This document shows positions 27,092 through 36,200 of a stretch of DNA of 64,000 nucleotides, piece by piece. A program made the position numbers and the translations under genes. The stretch is from positions 216,513 to 280,512 of the forward strand of contig NZ_JAENIM010000041.1 in assembly GCF_016595495.1 (NCBI RefSeq), given 5' to 3'. Under the pieces are notes generated by a model. The model had not been told where the DNA came from and ran no database searches. It saw only the letters and a program-made list of their open reading frames with translations. Each line of letters opens with the position of its first letter. Position 1 is the stretch's first letter. The DNA comes from Persicirhabdus sediminis (GTDB taxonomy: Bacteria > Verrucomicrobiota > Verrucomicrobiia > Verrucomicrobiales > Akkermansiaceae).

Positions 27092-27304
27092 TTATTTCAG
27101 CCAATAGCAAATCATGATGGTAGCGGCGCTGAAGAAACATGTGGTGATGAGGAAGACCGGGATCATGAAGTCGGCCTTAGTTGGGTCACTGAAGGGCGCT
27201 AGCCACGCTGGAATTTCTTTTGCTAGCCAGCTGACTTTGTTTGCCTTAAGCTCTCTTCGCGTTGCTTGGATGTATTCTATCTCGTGTTTAATATAGCTGT
27301 TCAC
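27092..27304 (-). CDS. Small single-span membrane protein, unknown
   Basis: A 70-residue open frame with a charged N-terminus (HEIEYIQATRRELKANKVSW) and one C-terminal span (MIPVFLITTCFFSAATIMICYW). The only start is a GTG at 27304 with no obvious ribosome binding site. It is in line with gph, 35 bp upstream. The tail-anchored design is plausible, but I cannot exclude a chance frame. Confidence 0.45.
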   Translation of the reverse strand: MNSYIKHEIEYIQATRRELKANKVSWLAKEIPAWLAPFSDPTKADFMIPVFLITTCFFSAATIMICYWLK

Positions 27305-27390
27305 GTGAACTACTATACCGCTTAGGGTGGGACAAATTTGGGGGGAGGGCTAAATTTGTTATTTTTTTTCAATATTTTTCAGCTTAACTG

Positions 27391-28407
27391 ATGGTAATGA
27401 GCGATGAACGTAGGAAATCTGGTGGGCGACAAACGATGGCACGGGTGTATTATATTCATGAAGCTGTTCGCTCAGGAGGCTATCCCAATTGTTCACAAAT
27501 CGCTGAGCATTTTGCAGTGTCGCGTAAGACGATTCAACGGGATGTCGACTTCATGCGCGATGAGTTGAGGTTGCCGCTAGAATATGAATCTAGCCAGCAC
27601 GGTTACTATTATGGATCGCCGGTTGATGACTTTCCGATCTTTGATTTTACCTCATCAGATCTAGCGGCTCTGTTTTTGACCAAGCAGGCACTGAGTCAAG
27701 TTAGGGGAACGTCATTGGCCAAATCATTAGGTGAATCGATGAACAAGTTGAGCCAGGTGCTAGACGGCAAGGTCTCCCTATCTTGGTCTGAGCTGGATGA
27801 GGCATTTTCTGTCAAACAGAGTGGTGTGGTGGATGCCGACCTCAAACTGTTTGGCATGATTGCTGAGGCGGTTTTGCAGCAGCGCGAGATTAGATTTAGC
27901 TACCGAAAAATGGGAGCCAAACAATTAGAGAAGCGCCAGCTTCACCCCTATCATGTGGGCGAGATTGAAGGTGGCTGGTATGTGATTGGTTATGATCCGA
28001 TGCGTGAGGGGATACGTACTTTTGCCCTTCAGCGTATGGTTGGCGCTCGGGCATTGAAGAAATCCTTTGAGCGACCTGCTGATTTTCATATTGGTGAATA
28101 CCTGAGCGGCAGCTTGGGAATTTGGTCGACTCAAAATCAACAACCTCAGTTAGGCGCAGAGGAAGTTGTCATCCACTGCCGCGATTGGGTGGCTAGAGTG
28201 GTGCAAGAACGCCGCTGGCATCCGACGCAAAAAACAAAAGTGCTAGATGATCATGGAGATTTGGTGGAGCTGCGAATGCGTCTGGATTCGCTGCAAGATG
28301 TGATGCGCTTAGTTTTGAGCTGGGGGAGAAATGCGAAGGTGAAGGCGCCGAGAAAGCTGCAGATGATGGTGACGCGTGAGCTGAAGGCGATGCAGCAAAA
28401 ATGGTAG
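27391..28407 (+). CDS. WYL-domain transcriptional regulator (DeoR-like HTH)
   Basis: The 338-residue protein has an N-terminal helix-turn-helix (CSQIAEHFAVSRKTIQRDVDFMRDEL, about 35-60) and a WYL domain in the middle (REIRFSYRKMGAKQLEKRQLHPYHVGEIEGGWYVIGYD), then a WCX-like C-terminal extension. WYL domains sense ligands, often nucleic acids or nucleotides, and these regulators often control DNA repair or defence genes. None is adjacent; the divergent neighbours are gph and a small membrane protein. Target unknown. Confidence 0.9.
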   Translation: MVMSDERRKSGGRQTMARVYYIHEAVRSGGYPNCSQIAEHFAVSRKTIQRDVDFMRDELRLPLEYESSQHGYYYGSPVDDFPIFDFTSSDLAALFLTKQALSQVRGTSLAKSLGESMNKLSQVLDGKVSLSWSELDEAFSVKQSGVVDADLKLFGMIAEAVLQQREIRFSYRKMGAKQLEKRQLHPYHVGEIEGGWYVIGYDPMREGIRTFALQRMVGARALKKSFERPADFHIGEYLSGSLGIWSTQNQQPQLGAEEVVIHCRDWVARVVQERRWHPTQKTKVLDDHGDLVELRMRLDSLQDVMRLVLSWGRNAKVKAPRKLQMMVTRELKAMQQKW

Positions 28408-28806
28408 TTAGTTTGGCAGGTCTGTCTTCTAGCTGGGAGTCATTTTGCTAGAAATCTTGGGCAATGAAGTTGACTTAACTATCTCATTGGTGGTCAATAA
28501 GTAGTGAATTGTTGGTTTTGTTGTCCGACTACTCGGATGTGTAGAAAAAAATATTTATGTTAGTCATTTACCCTCAAAGCCGCATGGTTGTTGAGTTGAA
28601 ATTGTTTGCATAAAGTGAAATGACTAAACCGAGAAAATTAAACGGTTGTTTTTCCTTGTCCATAACACTTTCTGATGCTAATTTCATTTCAGTGTTAGTG
28701 TGTGATAATAAAGACACCCCTTCTAGCTGGTAGGCCTGAGGGGGTGTTTTATTTTTGTCCTGAAATTGATATAATTTTCGCGCTATCGTTAGCCAATCAT
28801 TAGACC
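28408..28806. other. Intergenic region with an orphan terminator
   Basis: About 400 bp between the WYL gene and hpt (convergent). It contains no convincing gene. A clear plus-strand terminator lies 306 bp after the WYL stop, too far for that gene's normal 3' end, so a small RNA ending at 28747 is conceivable. An ATG frame of 37 codons from 28620 runs into the terminator and is not credible. Confidence 0.4.
28713..28751 (+). terminator. Intrinsic terminator, plus strand
   Basis: Stem ACACCCC (about 28714-28720) with GGGGTGT (28741-28747), a long loop of about 20 nt, then a T-rich tail (TTTTATTTTTG). Confidence 0.75.
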
Positions 28807-29349
28807 TTAGTCTTGGTAAACACTTTGCTTGAGCACGCCAATAAACGGCAGATTTCTGTAGCGGCCGTTGTAGTCTAACCCGTAGCCAACAACAAATTCA
28901 TTAGCGATATCAAATCCGCTGTAGTTAGCCTCTTTAAAATCTTCACGCGGGATGTCCTTGGTGAGCAGGACACAAGTTTTAATCATCGAGGCGCCATTGT
29001 CGGATAACTTCTCGGCGACAGCTTCGAGTGTTCTGCCTGTGTCTAGAATGTCGTCGATGATGAGCACATTCTTGTTGGCGACATCGGGTAATTTTTTATC
29101 CAGGAAGGAAACGATGCCGGTGCTGGAGGTTCCTTTATAGCTAGCTACATTGAGGCATTCAATTTCTAGATGAATTGGCAGCCGGCGCAGTAGGTCTGCG
29201 GTGAAAACCATGGCGCCCTTTAATAAGACGATGGCGACGAGTGGTTTTCCTTCAAAGTCGGCGCGGATCTTTTCTGCTATATGATCTAATCTCTTGAGGA
29301 TGATATCTTCGTCAATGAGAACGCGGTCGATGTCTTTGTGCATGGGCAT
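28807..29349 (-). CDS. hpt: Hypoxanthine phosphoribosyltransferase
   Basis: The 180-residue protein has the PRPP-binding loop VLIIDDILDTGRTLEAV, the PPi loop LLKGAMVF, and the end GYGLDYNGRYRNLPFIGVL typical of Hpt. It salvages hypoxanthine and guanine to IMP and GMP in the cytoplasm. The gene stands alone; the divergent neighbour is the first vWA gene. Confidence 0.95.
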   Translation of the reverse strand: MPMHKDIDRVLIDEDIILKRLDHIAEKIRADFEGKPLVAIVLLKGAMVFTADLLRRLPIHLEIECLNVASYKGTSSTGIVSFLDKKLPDVANKNVLIIDDILDTGRTLEAVAEKLSDNGASMIKTCVLLTKDIPREDFKEANYSGFDIANEFVVGYGLDYNGRYRNLPFIGVLKQSVYQD

Positions 29350-29668
29350 TCCTCAGAATATCATGATTTGCTGAATCATCAATTCGCGAAAGTGAGCGTG
29401 CTAGCTGGTTTCTTATCGGTGAGAAATGGGCAAATAATTCACTGGCTGACAGGTGATTTAGCTCTAGCTAGATTTTTTTTAATGGCGAAGTTTGTTTATG
29501 GAATACGTTGATAGTGAGTGGGCACAATGCTTTTAGTGTTAATGTTGGCCTGTTTTATGCAAAAATTTATCTTAAAGGTACTGTAAATTAGCGATTTATA
29601 GTCGATTGGTCCTAATGGAATGATACGCTTGTATGTTAAATATAAGAGAACACACAAATTAAGAAATT
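29350..29668. promoter_or_regulatory. Divergent promoter region of hpt and the first vWA gene
   Basis: A 319-bp AT-rich stretch without a gene. Both flanking genes start here. No sharp dyad or known operator was seen. Confidence 0.4.
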
Positions 29669-30814
29669 ATGGCCTTACATGCAAATCTTACACCTGAAGC
29701 CCAGCAAGCTTTATTAAAGCAGCGGCGCAATACAGCGATCAGTAGTACTTTGATTGCTGTTTTGACGATCGTTTTAGCCTCCGTTGTCCTAGCTATCTTT
29801 TTTGTGGCGAACATAGAAAAGGATAACGTGCAGATTGTATCCTACCAGGGACGCCCTGAGGCCCCTATTGACCAGATGCAAAAGCGCAAGGTTACTAGGC
29901 AGGTTGAGCGCACACCGAGTTCACCATCATCCAGCATGGCGCGAGTGATTGCGGCGAATACGGTATCTAATGTGGCAGTACCTGTGCCCGAGCAGGTCAG
30001 TTTGGAAATCTCGGAGGATTTTGGTGACGGCAATGACTTTGGCGACGGCTGGGGTGATGGCGGTGGCATCGGTGGCGGTGGTGGACCAACATTCTTTGGT
30101 CAAAAGGTGAGCGGTGGCAATATTGTGTTTGTCATTGATTACTCAAAATCAATGGGCGGTCGCCGCGAAGAGCTGATGCGTAAGGAGCTGTCAAAATCTA
30201 TTGGCGAGCTGGCTCCAGAAACTAATTACCAGCTGATCTTTTTTGCCGGGCCAGCATGGGTAGCTGGTGATGAAGTTATTGGCAAATGCTCTGGCACCTC
30301 AAAAGGCTGTGAGGTGAAACATGAGCGCAAGACCTATGAATATACCAACTCAGGTGGCTTTCACGGTTGGGAATTCAAGGACAAGATTATCAAACCGGAC
30401 TGGATTAAAGTCAGTGACCGCAATCTGAAGAAGAGCATCGAAATCGTCAATACACAGAAGCTTGTTACAGGCACGGTATGGAAGCTGCCGCTACATCTTG
30501 CGATTGAGGAAATGGATCCTAAGCCAGATACCGTTATTTTCATGACTGATGGTGTGGCTGGGCATGATTCTTTAGAAGTAGCTGAGGAGTTTGCTGACAT
30601 TGCGCGGAAGAAAAAGATCACAGTAAATGCCATCGCATTGATGGAACCAAAAGCTTACGAGGCGATGAAGGCTCTAGCTGAGGGAACTGGCGGAACCTTT
30701 GCTCTAATTAATTCTGAAGGAGAGAAAGAAGAGCTCAACGACCGTGATATCCGCAAGAAAGAGAAAGAGAAGAAAAAGGAGAAAGAAAAGAACAAAGACA
30801 AAGATGATGAATAG
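29669..30814 (+). CDS. Membrane-anchored von Willebrand factor A protein, copy 1
   Basis: The 381-residue protein has one span at about 25-48, then a linker, a Gly/Asp-rich stretch (DFGDGNDFGDGWGDGGGIGG) and a vWA domain starting NIVFVIDYSKSMGG, with a MIDAS motif DxSxS (DYSKS) and FMTDG later. The tail is a charged repeat of Lys and Glu (KEKEKKKEKEKNKDKDDE). vWA domains bind metal-dependent protein partners. The span near the start and domain outside imply an envelope protein with the N-terminus in the cytoplasm. A close paralogue follows at 31214. Function unknown. Confidence 0.88.
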   Translation: MALHANLTPEAQQALLKQRRNTAISSTLIAVLTIVLASVVLAIFFVANIEKDNVQIVSYQGRPEAPIDQMQKRKVTRQVERTPSSPSSSMARVIAANTVSNVAVPVPEQVSLEISEDFGDGNDFGDGWGDGGGIGGGGGPTFFGQKVSGGNIVFVIDYSKSMGGRREELMRKELSKSIGELAPETNYQLIFFAGPAWVAGDEVIGKCSGTSKGCEVKHERKTYEYTNSGGFHGWEFKDKIIKPDWIKVSDRNLKKSIEIVNTQKLVTGTVWKLPLHLAIEEMDPKPDTVIFMTDGVAGHDSLEVAEEFADIARKKKITVNAIALMEPKAYEAMKALAEGTGGTFALINSEGEKEELNDRDIRKKEKEKKKEKEKNKDKDDE

Positions 30815-31213
30815 CTAGAATGCTGGCCACGGTCTGGCTAGCAGTTCAGTAAGGTCTTAATTTACAATCAATGGCTCGCTCCCACCAGTTTGGGGTGAGG
30901 CCATTGATTTTTTTTGTGCATTCAGCTCGGGCTTGAACTCTGTGGCAGCGAGATTGTGGTAGCTTATAGAGTTTTAACAGTGGGCAGGGTGTTGCGCTGG
31001 TGAATTTGCTTCAAAGTCCATGTATAGCCAGCTGACAACTGTGGGGATAACAGCGGCGCGGTTAAATTAATGGGTTTAATGTTAAATTGCTACGGCCAAA
31101 TAGTCGGTTTTGTAGCCCTTTGGTGGGGAATTTGTGGCTAGAGGTCTAAATGGGCTAATAAAACCGTATCTATAGGTGTTAATAGGGCGAAACCTTACAA
31201 TTAGAAAAACACT
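30815..31213. other. Intergenic region between the vWA genes
   Basis: About 400 bp. It holds the terminator of the first gene (30867-30910) and then about 300 bp of AT-rich sequence in which I see no gene or repeat; it should carry the second gene's own promoter. Confidence 0.4.
30867..30917 (+). terminator. Intrinsic terminator after vWA copy 1
   Basis: Outer stem AATCAATGGC paired with GCCATTGATT, inner CCCACC/GGGGTG pairing, followed by a run of T up to 30915. Confidence 0.88.
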
Positions 31214-32416
31214 ATGGCACTTCACGCAACACTTACACCCGAAGCTAAGCAGGCTTTAGAAAAACAGCGTCGCAATACAGCGATCAGTAGTACTCTCATC
31301 GCTATTCTCGCGGTGGTTTTGGCAGCCGTTCTGTTGGCGATCTTCTTTGTCGCTAATATTGAAAAAGAAAATGTGCAGATTGTTTCTTATCAAGGCAGCC
31401 CTGATGCGGCGCAAGAAACGACACAAAAGCGCAAGATTAACCGTCAAGTTGAGCGTACCCCGAGTTCACCTTCCTCAAATATGTCACGCGTGATTGCGGC
31501 GAATACAGTATCTAACGTAGCTGTTCCAGTGCCTGATCAAGTAAGCTTGGAGATTGCCGAGGACTTTGGTGACGGCAACGACTTCGGTGACGGCTGGGGC
31601 GAAGGTGGCGGATTTGGCGGCGGTGGCGGCCCAACTTTCTTTGGTCAAAAAGTGAGCGGTGGCAACATTGTGTTTGTGATCGATTACTCAAAATCAATGA
31701 GCGGTCGTCGTGAAGAGCTGATGCGCAAAGAACTTTCCAAGTCTGTGGGTGAGCTTCCTCCTGAGACAAACTACCAGCTGATCTTCTTCGCTGGCCCAGC
31801 TTGGGTTGCTGGTGACGAGGTGATTGGTAGTACATCCGGCAGCTCAAAAGGATGCGAAGTGAAACACGGAACTCGCAAATATGATTACGTTAACTCAGGT
31901 GGCTTTAACGGCTGGGATTTCGAAGATTATGATAAGATCATTAAACCTGAGTGGATTAAAGTGAGTGATCGTAATTTGAAGAATAGTATCAAAATTATCA
32001 ACGAGCAAAAGCTCGTGCTTGGTACTGTATGGAAAATTCCACTTCATATGGCCATCGAAGGAATGGATCCTAAGCCGGAGACCATTATTTTCATGACTGA
32101 TGGTTCTGCTGGTAATGATTCCGTAGAAGTTGCTACGGAGTATGCTAAACGTGCTAAGAAAAATAACATCACCATCAATGCCATCGCCCTGATGGAGCCA
32201 AAGGCATACGAGGGCATGAAAGCTCTGGCTGAAGGAACTGGCGGTACATTTGCCTTGATCAACGAGCAGGGTGAAAAAGAAGAGCTTAAAGATCGCGATA
32301 TGCGCAAGAGCCAGAAAGAAAAAGCCAAGAATAAGGGCAAAGACAAAGATAAGGACAAAGATAAGGAAGAGACCAAAGACAAGGAAGAGACCAAAGACAA
32401 GGAAGAGACCAAATAG
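31214..32416 (+). CDS. Membrane-anchored von Willebrand factor A protein, copy 2
   Basis: This 400-residue protein is a close paralogue of the product at 29669, alike from the first residue (MALHATLTPEAKQAL) through the span, the Gly/Asp linker (DFGDGWGEGGGFGGGGG) and the vWA domain (VIDYSKSMSGRREELMRKEL; MIDAS DYSKS). The tail is longer and carries three exact copies of a KEETKD unit. Its terminator differs from that of copy 1, so the two genes form separate transcription units. Selective retention of both copies suggests a hetero-oligomer or different conditions of use; this is inference. Confidence 0.88.
   Translation: MALHATLTPEAKQALEKQRRNTAISSTLIAILAVVLAAVLLAIFFVANIEKENVQIVSYQGSPDAAQETTQKRKINRQVERTPSSPSSNMSRVIAANTVSNVAVPVPDQVSLEIAEDFGDGNDFGDGWGEGGGFGGGGGPTFFGQKVSGGNIVFVIDYSKSMSGRREELMRKELSKSVGELPPETNYQLIFFAGPAWVAGDEVIGSTSGSSKGCEVKHGTRKYDYVNSGGFNGWDFEDYDKIIKPEWIKVSDRNLKNSIKIINEQKLVLGTVWKIPLHMAIEGMDPKPETIIFMTDGSAGNDSVEVATEYAKRAKKNNITINAIALMEPKAYEGMKALAEGTGGTFALINEQGEKEELKDRDMRKSQKEKAKNKGKDKDKDKDKEETKDKEETKDKEETK
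32363..32413 (+). repeat. 18-bp tandem repeat in vWA copy 2 tail
   Basis: Three near-identical 18-bp units coding for KEETKD at the C-terminal end. Prone to length variation. Confidence 0.75.
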
Positions 32417-32501
32417 ACCTTCTCTGATACTTAGCTTATAGCGGCAGGCGATTGCCAATGCTCGCTAGCTATCGGTCCTTCTTAGACCTGATGAATTTAT
32501 A

Positions 32502-32542
32502 AAATGGCTGCCACCTTTGATGAGGTGAGCAGCCATTTTTTT
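32502..32542 (+). terminator. Intrinsic terminator after vWA copy 2
   Basis: Stem AAATGGCTG with CAGCCATTT plus inner CACCT/AGGTG pairing (32502-32538), then T-run. The A-run on the far side may serve cstA on the minus strand. Confidence 0.85.
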
Positions 32543-32684
32543 GTGATGCGATGAATTTCACGGTCGCCAGCTGGAGAGGGAGTCAGCCGAGCGGCTGGTT
32601 AACTTGCAGCGCTGGCGGTTTCTCTGATACCAGAATAGGGGACCAGCTGGGGTGAGTTTGGTCAGCTTGAGCGAATGAGAGCGA

Positions 32685-34550
32685 TTAACTTTGCTCTACC
32701 GTTTGTGGAGTGATGGGATCAGCTGCACGCTGAGATTTCCAGCCAAGTACGGCTTCGGCGATCATCCACAGCTCGAGGGCGATGGCAGATAGGCCAATAG
32801 AAACGAGCAGCCATTGTTGTTTGTCGATCCAGCTCTGGTTTGAGCCAATGGCGGCGACAAAGATTTGGTAGCCCATTGCCCAGATAGGTAAAATCAGCAT
32901 GAAAATGGCGGGTGGAACGACAAACCAGATCGGCATCTTCTGCTGGCGCATCCAGAATAGGATCACCAAAAAGGCTAAGCCACCGAGCAGCTGGTTGGTG
33001 GCGCCAAAAAGTGGCCAAAGAATGAGCCCGCCGGTGCCAGCTGGTTTTCCCGGAGCAGCGGGTAGCGAGGCCATCCACCAGGCGATGGCGATGGCAAAAA
33101 GCGTGGCGCCATGTTTGTGGCACAGCCAGCTGATGGGATTGGCGGTGATTTTGATGCCGGTATGTGGCGCTGTAGTTGGCTGGTGGCGTACCATGGTGGC
33201 TGCAATTTCCTGGATCACATAGCGCTGGAGTCGGCAGGCACTATCCAGTGTGGTGGCAGCAAATGAGGCGACAAACACGCCCATCAAAGTAGTGGCAAAT
33301 GTGGCGCTGATGCCGAGCGCTTTGAGAAAGTTGGCGGATCCATCAACAAAGGCGGAAACTTTGGCCGCCAGCCCTTGCGTGCTTCCCCAGTCGGCGTAGC
33401 GCGTCTGCCATGCCTCAGCTCCCAATAAGGTGCCTCCTTGGCTGGAAACTCCGAGCCCAAGGCCAGCGACACAGGCGAGGATGACTAAAACCGCGAGGAA
33501 TCCTTCGGTGAGCATGGAGCCAAACCCCACCATCTTGGCGTCAGTTTCGCAGCGCAGTTGCTTGGATGAGGTGCCTGAGGAGACTAAACAATGGAAACCA
33601 GAGACCGCTCCGCAGGCGATGGTGACAAAGAGAAATGGGAAGATCAGTGGCAGGTTTTTGGCGGTGAAGTTGCTCTCCACTGCAGGAGCGGCAATTTCCA
33701 GCGGCGGGCGGATGCCGGACACTGGCGCGCCACCAAAAAATCCAGCTACCACGAGGCCGACGAGTAGTAGCGCCAATGCGCTGAGCAGTTGCAGTGAATT
33801 AATGTAATCGCGTGGCTGCAGCAATGTCCACACGGGCAAGACCGAGGCGACGTAGGAATAAACCAGTAGGGCTGAGACCCAAGTCATGATGCTCTGGCTA
33901 GCCAGTGTGGTATTAAATTGATGCAAAAATGGGGTATCGGCAAAGGTAACGGACAAGTACATCAGCCCCAGCGCGATTAATGAAGGGATGAGAATTTTCC
34001 CGCCCTTGCGGTGGATGAGTAGGCCAATCACGGCGGCTAGAGGAATTTGGATCAGGCATGGAGTGACCGCTTGTGGGTATTGCTTGAAAACGGCGGCGAT
34101 GACGAGGCCAAAGATGGCGAGTACAATCGTCAGCGCGAGCGCGAGAATGAGCAAAAATAACATGCGCACACGCGGCGTGATCACGCGTCCGGCGATGTCG
34201 CCGACTGTTTGTCCGCGGTTGCGCATCGAGATGATCAGTGAGCCAAAGTCGTGCAAGGCGCCAATGAAGATAGAACCAAACAGCACCCAAAGCAGCGCAG
34301 GCAACCATCCCCACATCACCGCAAGCGCCGGACCAACGATGGGGCCAGTGCCTGCAATTGAGGTAAAGTGGTGACCAAAGACAATATTCTTGTGAGTGGG
34401 CACATAATCGCTGCCATCTTCCAGCTCAATGGAAGGAACACGGGCCTTGCTATCGAGGCGAAAAACTTTCTCACCCAGCCATTTTCCATAGGTATGGTAG
34501 GCCACAAAATAGAGGATAAATGAGCCAAGTGCGATGGCGAGCGTGATCAT
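32685..34550 (-). CDS. cstA: Carbon starvation protein A (peptide/pyruvate permease)
   Basis: The 621-residue protein has about 16 membrane spans and the CstA hallmarks: VPTHKNIVFGHHFTSIAGTGPIVGPALAV near the start, GALHDFGSLIISMRNRGQTVG, and HCLVSSGTSSKQL. The family includes peptide and pyruvate transporters induced by carbon starvation. The gene stands alone, divergent from nusA. Length is within the range of CstA/BtsT proteins (about 600-720). Confidence 0.95.
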   Translation of the reverse strand: MITLAIALGSFILYFVAYHTYGKWLGEKVFRLDSKARVPSIELEDGSDYVPTHKNIVFGHHFTSIAGTGPIVGPALAVMWGWLPALLWVLFGSIFIGALHDFGSLIISMRNRGQTVGDIAGRVITPRVRMLFLLILALALTIVLAIFGLVIAAVFKQYPQAVTPCLIQIPLAAVIGLLIHRKGGKILIPSLIALGLMYLSVTFADTPFLHQFNTTLASQSIMTWVSALLVYSYVASVLPVWTLLQPRDYINSLQLLSALALLLVGLVVAGFFGGAPVSGIRPPLEIAAPAVESNFTAKNLPLIFPFLFVTIACGAVSGFHCLVSSGTSSKQLRCETDAKMVGFGSMLTEGFLAVLVILACVAGLGLGVSSQGGTLLGAEAWQTRYADWGSTQGLAAKVSAFVDGSANFLKALGISATFATTLMGVFVASFAATTLDSACRLQRYVIQEIAATMVRHQPTTAPHTGIKITANPISWLCHKHGATLFAIAIAWWMASLPAAPGKPAGTGGLILWPLFGATNQLLGGLAFLVILFWMRQQKMPIWFVVPPAIFMLILPIWAMGYQIFVAAIGSNQSWIDKQQWLLVSIGLSAIALELWMIAEAVLGWKSQRAADPITPQTVEQS

Positions 34551-34866
34551 GACTATGGCATAGCCTGAGGATCATTACTGGGACAAGTGTTTAATTTTTG
34601 TAAAGTCGCTGTGCTAGCTGCCGATCTACGGCTGATGAATTTGCTCGGAAATAGCCTGCTAGCTAGCTAATTTGCCTGCATTTGTAGTTTTTTGATATTG
34701 AGCGTAAATTTGCTATCTAGTGCCATTTTCCTAGCGTAGATTGTGCTTGCTAATAGGCAATAAGTACATTAAGGCCTCTTGCACAACTCTTCGACACTGC
34801 GTGGGGTGGGTTCTAAAGACCCACTCTTTTGTGTCTAAGGATCGAACAATTTAACAACGCCAGCAC
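34551..34866. promoter_or_regulatory. Divergent region between cstA and nusA
   Basis: 316 bp with promoters for both genes. A small hairpin GTGGGT (34806-34811)/ACCCAC (34819-34824) followed by TCTTTT lies 40 bp before nusA and may be a leader attenuator of the nusA operon. No rimP gene is found here, although it usually precedes nusA. Confidence 0.45.
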
Positions 34867-36126
34867 ATGACAAACGATATCGTAGCCCTGATCGATTATT
34901 ACGAAAGAGAGAAAGGAATTGACCGTGAGAAGGTTGTGGCCTCTCTCCAGTACGCCTTTATCTCGGCTTATCGCAAAATGGTGCCAGGAGCGGATGCCAT
35001 TGAAACCCTACGCGCAGAAGTAAACCCAAAGAAGGGCATTACTAATGTATACGCAACTTTGGAAGTGGTAGAGGACGAAGAACTTACTGATAAGTACAAC
35101 CAAGTGCCTCTCAGCCTCGCTCAGAAGAAGACTCCTGAAATCACTCCGGGTGAAACGATCGAGTTCAATGTGACTCCAGCCAACTTTGGCCGCATTGCTA
35201 CGCAAACAGCGAAGCAAACCATGATGCAGCGTCTGCGTATGGCGGAGAAAGAAATGCTCTACGAAGAGTTCAAGGACCGCGCTGGTGACATCGTCAGCGG
35301 TACCGTTCGTCGTTTTGAAAAGAGTGACGTGCTGGTTGATCTCGGCAAATTTGAAGGCCGCATGCCATCACGTGAGCGCGTGGTGACTGAAGATTACAAT
35401 ATCGGCGACCAGATTCGTGTTTACGTTGTCGCTGTAGAAAATGACCAACGTGGACCAGAAATTATCCTTTCTCGTAGCCATCCAAACTTCGTGCGTCGTC
35501 TCTTCGAATCAGAAGTGACTGAAATCGCCGACGGTACTGTGCAACTGCGCGGCATCGCTCGTGAAGCTGGCTACCGTACTAAAGTAGCTGTTGATTCTCA
35601 GGACGAAAATGTCGACCCTGTAGGAGCCTGTGTTGGCCTCCGCGGTGCTCGTGTGAAAAACATCGTTCGCGAACTCAATAACGAAAAAGTCGACATCATC
35701 CCATGGGATGACGATCCTAAGGAATTCATCGTTGAAGCACTTAAGCCTGCTACTTTGAATACCATTAAACTTGATGAAGAGAACAAAGTCGTTCATGTCA
35801 GCGTCGATGAGTCCGAGCTTAGCAAAGCAATCGGTCGCCGCGGACAAAACGCACGCCTAAGCGCCAAGCTTCTCGGCTGGGAAGTCAAAGTAAGCAAAGA
35901 CGATACTGAGCACGAACAATTCGAAGCAAAAGTATCTGACGCTGCAGGTGGACTGGCTGATACTCTGGGTCTCGACCCTGAGCAGGCTGATAAACTTTTC
36001 AGAGCTGGTGGCATGACCATCGAGCTCGTCCAACAAATGCCAGCAGACTACATTGCTGCGGCATTAGGGGTATCTGAAGAAGACGCGCAAAGCGTTCTGG
36101 ACAAGGCAAATCAAGCATCTGCCTAA
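34867..36126 (+). CDS. nusA: Transcription termination/antitermination factor NusA
   Basis: The 419-residue protein has an N-terminal RNA polymerase-binding domain (1-130), an S1 domain (GDIVSGTVRRFEKSDVLVDLGKFEGRMPSRE), two KH domains (VGACVGLRGARVKNIVRELNNEKVDIIPW; KAIGRRGQNARLSAKLLGWEV), then a C-terminal tail with one helix-hairpin-like unit. It is shorter than the 495 residues of E. coli and lacks the two acidic repeats in full. NusA modulates pausing and termination. It is the first gene of the nusA-infB-rbfA operon. Confidence 0.97.
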   Translation: MTNDIVALIDYYEREKGIDREKVVASLQYAFISAYRKMVPGADAIETLRAEVNPKKGITNVYATLEVVEDEELTDKYNQVPLSLAQKKTPEITPGETIEFNVTPANFGRIATQTAKQTMMQRLRMAEKEMLYEEFKDRAGDIVSGTVRRFEKSDVLVDLGKFEGRMPSRERVVTEDYNIGDQIRVYVVAVENDQRGPEIILSRSHPNFVRRLFESEVTEIADGTVQLRGIAREAGYRTKVAVDSQDENVDPVGACVGLRGARVKNIVRELNNEKVDIIPWDDDPKEFIVEALKPATLNTIKLDEENKVVHVSVDESELSKAIGRRGQNARLSAKLLGWEVKVSKDDTEHEQFEAKVSDAAGGLADTLGLDPEQADKLFRAGGMTIELVQQMPADYIAAALGVSEEDAQSVLDKANQASA

Positions 36127-36200
36127 ACCAAAATTCTCATTCTAGATCCCGAAGCAAAATCCCCAAAATCATAACTACTTAATTATTAAGCTGAATACAG

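Noticed and set aside
27299-27310. 12-bp palindrome GTTCACGTGAAC between the small membrane protein and the WYL gene
   Set aside because: About 16 palindromes of 12 bp are expected by chance in a window this size, so it is not strong evidence of an operator.
28620-28733. Frame of 37 codons in the intergenic region before hpt
   Set aside because: It runs into the terminator stem and has no ribosome binding site.
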